A stretch of 64,000 nt of DNA from Typhlomys cinereus (taxonomy: Eukaryota > Chordata > Mammalia > Rodentia > Platacanthomyidae): positions 2,666,001 to 2,730,000 of the forward strand of contig JALPQD010000137.1 in NCBI GenBank assembly GCA_023101885.1. The letters are read 5' to 3'. Shown here piece by piece: positions 12,628 to 24,600 of the stretch. Position numbers and translations under genes: made by a program. Positions within the stretch are counted from its first letter, which is position 1; every line of letters begins with the position of its first letter. The notes under the pieces were generated by a model. It was not told where the DNA came from. It saw only the letters and a list, made by a program, of their open reading frames with translations, and did no database searches.

Positions 12628-15600
12628 AAATAAATAAAACATTTTTTAAAAAGTCACAAACCCCTTTTCACCCCACCTCGCTCCACCGGTCTGGACACGC
12701 GCGCGCGGTCCAGCCCGGCCTCACCCCGCTCCCTAGGTAAAAGTCCCCGTTCGGGCCCCGCCCACCAGGACCCCAGGTCAGCCCACAGGGACCCGGCTCC
12801 GACTCCCACCATCCAGCTGGAACCGCGCGGGGGCCCAGGGACGAGGAGGACCTCCCCCTGCGCCCGGGCCCCGCCCCAGCTGCCCTCCACGCCGACTCGC
12901 CCATCCTCCCTTTTCACCCCACCCCGCTCCGCCGGTCAGGACGCGCGCGGTCCAGCCGGGCCTCACCCCGCGCCCTAGGACCCCAGGTCAGCCCACAGGG
13001 ACCCGGCTCCGACTCCCACCATCCAGCCGGAGCCCCGCGGGGGCCGAGGGACGAGGAGGACCTCCCCCTGCGCCCGGGCCCCGCCCCAGCTGCCCTCGGG
13101 TTAAATAGCTCCACGCCGATGCGCCCATCCTCCCTTTTCACCCCACCCCGCTCCACCTGTCAGGACAGGCGCCCGGTCCAGCCGGGCCTCACCCCTCGCC
13201 CTAGGTAAGTCGCGTTTGGGCCCCGCCCACCAGGACCCCAGGCCAAATAATTCAGTTTAGTGAAATTGAGAGACCATCCTACCAAAGGCAATATACAGAT
13301 TCAATGCTATACCAATCAAAATCCCAAAGCAATTCTTCAAAGAAGTTGACCAAACAATCTCAAAGTTCATATGGAGGCACAAAAGACCCAGGATAGCAAA
13401 AACAATCCTGAGTAACAAAAACACAGCTGGAGGTATTACCATACCAAACCTAAGTCTATACTACAAATCCATAGTTATAAAGACAGCCTGATACTGGCTC
13501 CAAAATAGACACACAGATCAATGGATAAGGATTGAAGACCCAGATATAAGTCCACAAAGTTACAGCCATTTGGTCTTTGACAAAGGGGCCCAAAGAATCC
13601 AATGGAAAAAGAACAGCATCTTCAACAAATGGTGCTGGCAAAACTGGATCTCCACATGCAGAAGATTAAAGCTGGACCCGTACTTGTCACCATGTACAAG
13701 ACTTAATTCCAAATGGATCAAGGACCTTGATATCAGGCCAGAGACTTTAAAAACCATAGTTGAAAGGATAGGGAACTCCCTCGAGCTGATTGGGCTAGGC
13801 CAATACTTCCTAAACAGACATCCAATGGCACAGTCACTGCTACCAACTCTCAACAGTTGGAATCTTGTGAAATTAAAGAGCTTCTGTTCAGATAAAGAGA
13901 TTGTCACACGAGCTCAAAGGCAACCCACAGAATGGGAGAAAATCTTCACTAACTACATATCTGACAGAGCTCTACTGTCCAGAGTGCACAAAGAACTTCG
14001 AAAACTAAACTCCAAGGAAAACACTGGCCCAATTAAAAAATGGGCCCTGGAACTTCAAAGAAACTTTACCAGGGATGAAATTAAAATGTCTAACAATTAT
14101 CTTAAAAAATGCTCCACTTCCTTCGCCATCAGGGAAATGCAAATCAAAACTTCCCTGAGATATCATCTCACCCCGGTCAGGATGGCAAAAATCCACAATA
14201 CAAACAACGACAAATGCCGGAGAGGATGTGGAGAGAGGGGAACTCTCCTACATTGTTGGTGGGAATGCAGGCTCATACAGCCACTGTGGCGAGCCGTCTG
14301 GAGATTCTTAAAGAAATTAAAGATTGAAATGCCATATGACCCTGCTATCCCACTTTTGGGAATAACCCCCCATGCAGCAGAGGTTCGCCTCGATAGCACA
14401 AGCTCGACCATATTCATAGCAGCACTGTTTACAATAGCAAAGTCATGGAATCAACCTAAATGTCCAACAGTTGACAAGTGGATAAGGAAACTGTGGTACA
14501 TCTATACAATGGAGTACTACTCAGCCATCAAAAATGATGAGTTACTGGAATTTGCTGGGAAATGGATGTCATTAGAAAGAATTATATTAAGTGAAGTATC
14601 CCAAACCCAGAAAATTAAGCGCCGTATGTACTCCCTAATAGGTGGCTCCTAGTACCAAACTCACCCAGCCCACATTGAGACACTCAAAAGTAAACCTATG
14701 TAACACAGTAATTGCAAGGATTATGAACAAGAGAGATGGGGTAGGAGGGCCACACCAGAAACAAGGAGAGAGGGGACCATGTTACAGCAGAGAAAGTAGG
14801 CCTCCATCAAGGTCTGCAGGTAAGTAATGAGAAACCTGGTTAAGTTCACAGACGTTCTTTCCTGATCTCACCAGAAGGGGAGGGCATATAGTCTAGCAGA
14901 TAAAAAGTAATCATTTTGCAAATGGGTGATGGACCCCTCCCTCAGGGAGGTTTCCTACTCTTATTACATCTACCCTTGAATGTGCTATTATAACAAGACT
15001 CCAGTTTAACAGCTTCTTGTCTCTGGCCAGGGGGTGACATACAGTGCCCAGCAGAATGGAGTGAAGGGCATTGCAGGAGCAGCAAAACTGCAAAAGAAAA
15101 TCAACAAACCACAATCCAGAACTTCAGAGACTATATCAATCACATAGAACTAGGCCAGCCTAATCTCTCCCCATCCTGGAGCTCAGGGACATTTGCAGAA
15201 GAGGGGGCGGTAAGATTGTAGGAGCAAAAGGATGGGAGGAGCAACGATTTGCAAGATTCTCAACAATAGTTGGGGCCAAAGCAATCATAATGGGACTTTG
15301 CATGCCCTGCGCAATGTCCAGCGCACTGTTGCCCTCATAAAGTCTAGCATCTGTTAAGGGCACCGAGACCCCTGGAGGCAAGGGATTGACAGCCATAGTA
15401 GTGATCTTATGCTTAAGGAGAACAAGAGAAAGGGCTTATGGAAATGCTACTGGGTCCTTATATGTCATCGGAGAGGAGGACCCAGTGGAGAGTTAGGCGT
15501 ACACAATAAAGGACTCTCTGGGAATTGAGGGGGAGGCACTGGGAGATGGGGAGGGAGAGGAGGGGGGAGGGAGGGAACTGGTAAAAAAATTTTAAAATGT

Positions 15601-18600
15601 GTAATTAAATTAAAAAAAAAAGTCACAATTATCTTTGCTTGCATTGTTCTTTTCAGCTCAAAATGAGAATACTTGAATCTTCTCGAGGGGTTTGGAGCTG
15701 GGGACATTGCTACATTAGCAGAATCATGAGGACCTGAATTCAGATCCTCAGCACCAATGTAAAAGACTGTGTGTGGTGGCACTTGTAACCCTAGTATTGG
15801 GACAGGGCAGAGATAGGAATCCCTGGAGTTCAATGGCCAGACAGTCTATCCCATCAATGCTGGACTCAGTGATGGACCTGGTCTCAAAAAACAGAGTGGA
15901 ATGCTAGGGAAATGGGTCTTTGGTTAAAGGAGGACCTGATTTGAGATCAGCTAAATCCATACAAAACTGGGCACAGTAGTACACGTTTGCGATCCAAGTG
16001 TTCCTATAGTAACACAGAAAGTAGAAACAGGAGAATCCCAGGAAATCTGATAGTCATCTAGTCTGGCATACAGATTGTGGAGCAACAAAAATGAGACCAT
16101 GTCTCAAACAAGGTGGAAAATGAGTACTGACCCCTGAATTTGCTCTGTGAACTCCACGCAAGCTCCATGGCATGTGGAGCATCCATACTCATAAACATAC
16201 ATATACATGCACACATACCACACAAACCCAAACAAAGAAGCAAAAAACAAGGTGTAAATTAGTAGAGAAACACCCGATGTCATGCTTCCACATGAATGAG
16301 CACACATGCACATGCATGCTCACATACACACATGCTCAAACATGCACACATACTATACACACACTATCACAAAATTTAAAGGTGAAGTCAGTATTAAACA
16401 ATCCAGTCTGATGTTCAGAATCATTTTAAATGTGGCCATAAACTTACTATGCCATGATTCTTTTGGAAGGAAATGACTTCCTGTTCATCTTCAAATGTAC
16501 TACCCAGTACCATTTGTGTAACAGACTTCATAGCAAATCCAAGCATATGTTGGCTGAGGGGTACATGCTGGGACTCTGGGTAAGAGAGCCATTTATCTAA
16601 CAATTCTTCTGAAAGCTGGAATAAAACAGAAAACCATAATGTTTTACTATTTTCTCTCTCTAAATCTTAATAGAATTTCAGACAATTCATGACATATACA
16701 CAATTCAGATGTAGAATCAAATTAAGCATTCAGGTATTTCAGTTGTTCTGTTAAAAGACTGATTTGTAAGACCAAACAGAACTACCACTGCCACAACAAA
16801 ACACACGTGAGAGTGCTAGGCATGTGTTCACAGTGGGAACCTTTCAAGGCAAATCAGCAAATATTTATTAAGTCCCCCATACAATAAAAACATGCAGTGA
16901 AAAGATCACAAGCTCTGAAGTAAAAAAACTTTTTTTTAAAACTTGATTTTACTTCTGGTTTTGACACTCAGAAACAATGTGACTTTGGACAATTTGTTTC
17001 ACCGAAAGTTCAGATGCTTCAATAATTAAGGTGGGATAACTTCTGTCGTGGACGGTGCTGTAATAGATAACTGAACCCATATCACATAAAATGATAAAGG
17101 TTTTCTGAACTAAAATCCTCAACTACTACAAATGGAAGTAAAGCTTCCATTTTCATGTCAACTCTATAACATGTGTAAATAATGAAGATGAAGTTTGTGA
17201 GAATTAACATTCAAAATAAATAGATTTAGCATTACATCAGCTTATACCTAGTTAAAGCAAACAATTTGGAATATAAAACATACTCTTGAGAAAAGAGAAG
17301 AGAGTTCTAGTGATGCCAAAGAACGAAGATCAATCGATTGAGCCACTTACCATATCTTAAAAGAACTTTGAGATTTGGGTGAAGTATAAATAAAACATGA
17401 AAATAGCAATTAAAATACAACATAATTATGTAATTTCACTTTAAGGCTGGAAGTGTAGCTCTGTAGTAAATCACATGCCAGCAAAACAAACAACACAAGC
17501 AAGATTTCAATATTACCAATAAAATAACTCCAAATATAGTACCTTCTCCTTATCTACACACTTACTTATTCTGAAAAAATTAAATGAAAAATTCTAGAAA
17601 TAATTTATAAGTTTTATCATTGTGTGGTTCCCTGAGTAGTATACAATAAAATTTCATGCAGTTCTGCTTTGTCCATAGCCCTGCTCTTCCCTGCCCATGA
17701 TGTGAATCTGACAAGAACTCTTTAGACTGCTACATGCAAAAATATAGAGCTATGATTCAGACCCAAGCAAACTTACAGATGACAAGAGGGGAAAAAACAA
17801 ATGAACAAACAAAAATGCATAGCTTACCCTGGGCTTGGTATTACATGAATTTTTAAGAATTCTCTGGGAGTTCTTTAACATATGCTCCCATGGGGGAATT
17901 ATTTATACCAATGAATCTAGAAGTATGTTTATCTAAGGTAGAACACATGCTCAGAAAAGGTCAGAAAGAATTTTTATGTTGAAAGCGCAAAATATTACCG
18001 ATAAAATCCTTGAAGATTAAATGAGTTAGTATGAGCTACTAATTAACTCAGCAATTTTACTATTTGTATGCTATCAGTTAAGTAGATCGTGGAAAATAGC
18101 CATAAATTCTAAAGTCCAAAATACTTGTTAATCAAAATATACCCCAGAAAAATATAGCATTAAAGCATAGAAAAGAGAAGGCACACTCACAGAATAGAAG
18201 TGTAGATTTATACATAGCTTTGAAGCAAAGATGGTCAGAACAGGAAGGAGCTGAAATGCACAGGATGAAGTCCAAAGATTTAGACATTAGACAGACCACA
18301 GAATTGAGATCTGTCCAAAAAAAAAAGTTTACTGTGATGATAAAGCATACAATTTATTTAAGGTGGTAACTCTAGTACATAGTACTGTTCTACCCAATTA
18401 CAAAGTAACTACTGGTAGGGAGGAAGAAGATGCTCTGACCACAGCATTCCTCAACCTATCCTTACTATTCAATCACTTGTTACTATTCAATCTCCATAAA
18501 TTTCCCAGAATTGCCTCAACCTCACAATCCTTCTATGATGGCAATAATATATATATATTATATGGTGAGATTATGAGTTCTTCAGACTGTTAGATTTCCC

Positions 18601-21600
18601 ATGTTTTCTATATCAAATATATTATTTTTATAAACTACATTAGCTTTGGACATAATAAGAATTCTTAAAGCTGACTAGCTGTTTAGCAGTAGAACACTTA
18701 CCTAGCACATGTGTTCTGTTTAATGCCAGCAATCCAAAAGGGCAAGTGAGGGGAGAAAAAGAAAGAAAAAGAATTGCTTAAACTTAAAACTGAGGATAAA
18801 GTATAAAGAACTGAGATGGACAGTTTGCTGGTGAAGGAATTGAAAGTGAGGGAGTTTACATGTCTGAGACTCTAATCTCAGCAAAAGAGGAAGCAAGAAC
18901 ATTTACAGAAAGTAAAGGTGTGGGAATGACCAGCAACAGTAGAGTAAGGAAAAAGTATGGAATAGTCACTGTCTGATGTCGCATAGGGTTGAGCTAAAAG
19001 CTGAAGGGCACTAAATTTATGAATAAGTTAATTCGCTGAATTCATACTAACATGGGCTACTGAAAAGTGGGTACTGCTTGGAGAAAGTAGGTCACTGAGG
19101 ATGTGTCTCAGAGAGATTTATCTTGTCCCTGGCCCTACTTGGTGCTCTGTTTCATAGCTGAACTCAGTTTAGCAATTTTTCTTCACTGTGCCTTTCCACC
19201 ATGTTTTTATCTTGCCGCAAGCCAAAGAACTTAGCTGACCATGAAACCACTGGTAAGACAGGATAAGAAAAATCATTCCTTCAGTTTATTTTCTTAGTTA
19301 TTTTGCCTAATATAGTTATTTTGTCTAATATAATGTTGAATCAAATTGCTGTAACAAGCTGTGTGAACTCTGTGCAGAACTTAATGAGATCTTGCTCCAT
19401 TCCCAGTCCAAGCAGAGGCCAAATAATCTCTCCTTTTTAAAAATTTTACTTTTTTTTTTCGAGTGTGTTTATGTAAGTCTGTGTGTATATGTGTGTGGCT
19501 GTGGAAGTCCAAGGGTGACTTAAGAAATCACCCTGAATTGCTTCTACCTCCTATTTGCTTTGCTTTGGAGTTTCCCAGGCTCTGCCTTCCAGGACCAGAA
19601 GTACAGGCTGCTGCCATTTTGGCCTGGCATTTTTACATGAGATCTGGGATCTGAACTCAGGACCTTCTTTCTATTTGTGAAGCATAGGCTTAACCCCTGA
19701 GTCATCTCTCCAGATTAATAATCTGCACTTTTAAGAGGATTTCAGGTGAACTCAGATCATACTTCGAGAAGCATTGGTTTAGGAGTCATCAGGAAAAAAA
19801 AAAAGGACAGACAGAGAATTGAGAAGAACTCCCATGAGATCTCTCTATTCTCATTATTCTAACTTACAAAATGGGACTAGATTTTTTTTGGTTTGATTTT
19901 CCTTTTTAGGTTGGTGTGCTTGTTTTTGTTTCCTTTTTTCTAAAATTTCAGGAGAATAAAAATTAATTTGGAAAGAGAAAAAAGTAAAGAATAGTAAAAA
20001 AAAGACATAGTACTAGTTTAAAGATTCACTGTAATACTATTCTGTACAGTGCATAACATCAAACCAAACTACTTATGATCTTACCTTAAGCAGGAGAGGA
20101 AAATTACTGTGCAAACAATCAGTCACACCGTTCAGGTACAATTTCTTCCTCATGTGGTTTTTACTCCCATTCTCATCTCCACACTGATACCGTAATAATG
20201 ACTTTAGTATCGTTTCAAAAGGGTCCACTGAAACAGATTCAAATCATCATTCAAAAGACAAACATATACTGCAAATGAACAGATCAGGAGATGATAGCTG
20301 GGAACACATCATTTTTTCACACCATCAATCATCTTCTCTAAGTATGAATAGTTAAAAAGTCAATGAAAAGTGGCAAAACTATCTTGGCTCAGAAGGAAGT
20401 CATTGATACATGCACAATCGTCTATATACATGATATAAGAATGTCCTTTCCACTAATTTTAGAGAAAATAAATGAATTTTTGTGTTGCTGTAAAATATTA
20501 GTTAAAATCAACTGAGTTCAAATTTTTTCTCCTTTTTTTATTATTTTAATGTCTGTATCATTGCTCACACACACCTACACAGGCATACACACATGCATAA
20601 TAGCCACTAAAAACAAACAATACAGAAAAATGCAAAGAATGTAAATTCATCCTAAATCTCACTCGATTGTTAACATTATAGAGACTATAATAACTCTTCC
20701 ATTTGCACCTTGAAACTATTTGTGCAGGGTCCCTAAAATAACTTTACATTGGGATTGAATTGTATACATTCATAAACTAAAAGAAAAAATTAATATTTCA
20801 TTAAGATAATAAAGATTTGAGCTTAACATAAAGTACAAAGTAGTCAATAAATATTTGCTACCTCTATTCAAAAGCAATGTATAATTTTCTCTAGAAACAT
20901 TTATAAGGAACAGCTAAGTAGAAAGAAACTTCACTTACATGTCTTATTAGGGTTGATATGTTGCTTCAGTACATCAACAGTGCCCAAACTAACCACGAGG
21001 CGCCTGCCAAACCAGAAAGAGACCACGGGCCCGTATCTTTCATGCAAACTGACCAGGAACTCATGCAAACTTCCACTGTTAACAATATCTGGAAGATTAC
21101 CTTCTCTGATTAAAAAAAAAAAAAAACACATTTAAAATAATCAATTTAACTTGGAAAAAATCAGAAAAAAATCATAGATGCTTCTGAGGTAACTTGCTAT
21201 AAAATTTAAATTACTGAAAATCCCAAACTTATTCATGTTTACCATCTCACTGTTTGTTCTGTTACATATGGACTTTTTTCTTAAAATTTTAAGAATTCAT
21301 GGCACTTCAAAAACAAGTAAGAAACATGAAAAACACATGTCACAGATTCAGAAAAGTTATTCATCTTTTGCAATAGATCAACTGAGATAGCATCGATATC
21401 CTTTTAGCCTGAAAACAAAAGTCATCAGATTAGGTTCTTCAGTTGTCTTCTCTAGCAAGGGAAAGGCAAAGCACTGAGCGGGGCTGGATTGTGCCACCCT
21501 CCTTTCAGTCCTTACAAAAGTTAATGTTGAATGCCAAGAGGCAAAAATTTAAAGTAAACAAAAGAAGTTAAGTAAAATGAATAACCTAAAAGTATAGGTT

Positions 21601-24600
21601 AAGGTCAAGGACACGGCTCAGCAGCACGTCACTTGTTAAGCATGCTTATGCTTGAAGCCCTGGGTTCCATACCCAGCACCATTAAGAGAAAAAAGGAAAT
21701 ATGGTTTAGTTTTAATACCAAAAAGGAAGAGTGTCTCTTTGATTCCAAAAATACAATTTCTTACTTTTCTTCAGCTGGTGTAATCCCCGGAATTCCTGCA
21801 GCTTGTCTGGAAGCCTTAATGAAATGTTAAAAAAAAAAAAAAAAAGTTTAGCATTGAATTATCATGAATCTCAAAAATCAGATGTATTTAAACAGGATGT
21901 CTTCAGGCCTTTAAAGAATGGCTCTCCAATTTAAGTTGAATACAAGGAATTATTTCTATATTAAAGCAAAAATAACAGGTTCTTTACACAGAAAAATATT
22001 GCCTTTAAATTTTCCCCTGCCAATTTCCTAAAAAATATTCTGAGAATTTAACAACTACTTGAAGACAATTATTGTTTACCAAGTATTTTTTTCATGTGTA
22101 CATGCAAGTGTTTGTGCATGTGGACATAGGTGGGTACATATGCTTGCATGTGCACGTGGAGGCCAGTACTGCCTCAGGGGTCACTGTCCTCAGGTACTTA
22201 AATTTTCAAATATTTAAAAAAAAAAAAAACTTTATTTATTTTGGGTGTGTGTGTATGTGTCTAGCAGAGAGCACTGTGTGTCCCTGTGGAGGACCAAGGG
22301 TGACTTCAGGAATCATCCAGGAACGCTTCCACCTCCTCTTTGCTTGGCTCTGGGACTTTTTTTCCCAGGCTCGGCCCACCGGAGCCAGAAGTGCAGGCGG
22401 CTGCCATTTCCGCCTGGCATTTTTACTTGGGACCTAGGATTTGAACTCTGGTCCTTCTGCTTGTTTATTGTTTTGTCACAATAATAAAAAGTTAACACAG
22501 TAAGAAATAAAAGACTAGAACCGGTAATAAAATGTTTGCACACCGCGGCTCTCTACCGCCAGCGCTGCCTCTGGCTCGCCAAGCTCCACGCAAGGAGAAG
22601 GAGGTCGCTTTACCGTGGCTCATACTAAACAGGCCACCTGCAAATCCCCCGTGGTAAAGCACCCAGGAAACAATTGGCTACAAAAGCGTCTCTGAAGAGC
22701 GCGCCCTCTACTGGAGGGGTGAAGAAATCTCATCGTTATAAGCTTGGTGAAATTAGGCGCTACCAGAATTTACTGAACTTCTGGCTCCCAAATTCCCTTT
22801 TCCAGTGTCCGGTGCGAGAAATTGCTCAGGACTTCAAAAACAGATCTGCGCTTCCAAGTGCAGTATTGGTGCTTTGCGGGAGGCAAGTGAGGCCTATCTG
22901 GTTGGCCCTTTTGAAGATACCAGTGTGTGCTATCCATGCCAAACATGTAACAATTATGCCAAAAGATATCCAGGTAGCATGTGGCACACGTGGAGAACCG
23001 TGCCTAAGAATCTACTGTGGGAAACATTTTATTCTCAAAAAAATTTTTTTCCTGACTCCTTTGCTCCTCTTCCTCTTCTTCTTGTTATGGTAGCTCTGAA
23101 AATTAGATTTTTTTTTTTTTTGGATGGGATCAAAAGGTATCTAAGTATATGATTGCAAGTGGAAAACCCGGGGACAGGAATCAGGTATTGGCAGTTTTTC
23201 CATTTTCATTTGTATGTGAATGTTTAATGTAAATGTGGGATTTAAAGCATTAATTCAAGTCAAACGTTTCGGTGAACAAGTTTCAGCAGCTCAACTTTAT
23301 AACAATTGGGGTGGTGATAGATAACTATTTCACGCCTCTCCAAGTTCTCTTCTTTCTTGATCACTGAAAAAATAAAAGCATCAGGAAACAACCCACATAC
23401 TACATTTACTATCTGTCTACATTTGTGTCTTCTGCCACTATGGATGAACTATGTTCCTAATGTCTCCACAACATATGAACTCTACCCTAACTTCATCCCC
23501 TCCCACCTAACCAAAGAAAATGATTCCAGTTCTGTTTCTCCAACACTGATTTTCCCACTATGACTTTAGAGTCTTCATCAGCATATAATTTCTCCCACTT
23601 GGAAAGACTCCCTATCCTTACTTTTTATCCCTACCAGCAGAACCCTTTACAGTAAAACTTAGCTATTTGTAATACCTATAAATCCACTCCATTTAGGTTA
23701 TCGACCTCATCATTCCACTGAACCTGCTCTACGTGACATCTGACTTAACTGACCACTTGCTCTATTTGCCTTCCCTTGTTCTTGGCTGCTCCTTCCTGAG
23801 CTTCTTTGAAATCTCCTCACTGCTTCCCTTTGCTGAACCTTTACACATTGAAGAACTCAGGACTTGGTCCTTGGATCTCTTCTCTCTTGTATCTAAATAC
23901 CATAGGAAAGTAGAAAAAAAATTCCTAGTTTTAAATATCATCTACACATAAACAGCTCCCAAATTATATCACCAGGCTGGATTTTTCCTTTAAAAGTCAA
24001 GGTTTGCACATCTTCTCCACAACTCCATTTGGATATGTAACAGGCATCTTATTCTAATCTCCATGAGTCCCCATTAACACTCCCCCACAAATACATGCAA
24101 AAAGCCAATCAGGATCCCTAACCTCCCTAGGTCGATTCAATATTGCAGTTACCTTACTGAAAACAAAAACAAAAAACTTGGTCTTTCCCCTGCTGTTTTT
24201 TAAGGCTCCCATTTCACATCTAATACACTGGTTTTGTCTTCACAATGAAGTAGCTTTCACCACTGTGCCACTATGCTCGTGGTCCAAGTCATCCCAATGC
24301 TCACCAAAATGCCGGTACTATCATACCAACACTGACTCCTTCCCCTCTTGCCCCAGACCCCAACTTCTGTTCTCCCAATAAGGCAGGATTTAGAGCAGCC
24401 ATGCTGGGATGGGTCTCTCAAGGTCTTTGGAATTCCTGAAGGACATCCCCCACTGTTGGAATCACCCTAAAGGAACACTGCTGCTGAGGAACTGACTCCT
24501 CCCAGAGATAAGATGGCCAACTTCCCTATGAAAGGATTATGGAGATGAGCTCTCCACCCCACCTGGGCCCAAGGGCAACTGGGTTGGGCCCCAATGGGTA

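Larger units (their letters stand above)
12648..15628 (+). mobile_element. L1 retrotransposon, internally deleted, with monomeric 5' UTR and TSD
   Basis: A young L1 sits in CYP20A1 intron 5, antisense to the gene. The flanking 12-bp target-site duplication AAAAAGTCACAA is at 12648-12659 and 15617-15628. After about 2.6 GC-rich 5' monomers (12661-13241) it passes directly into the 3' part of ORF2 (from about 13245), then the 3' UTR with its purine-rich tract and a short A tail. ORF1 and the endonuclease and most reverse-transcriptase coding sequence are absent. The single TSD encloses the whole composite, so it inserted in this form. It is non-autonomous. Confidence 0.88.

Noticed and set aside
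12654..13156. Several overlapping Gly/Arg-rich minus-strand open frames
   Set aside because: They repeat with the L1 monomers and reflect GC-rich tandem DNA, not a gene.
13570..14652. 360-codon open frame as a possible host gene
   Set aside because: Clear L1 ORF2 C-terminus inside an L1 with TSD.
22674..23093. 139-codon open frame resembling histone H3
   Set aside because: Part of the frameshifted H3-3A retrocopy. The start and several residues are lost.
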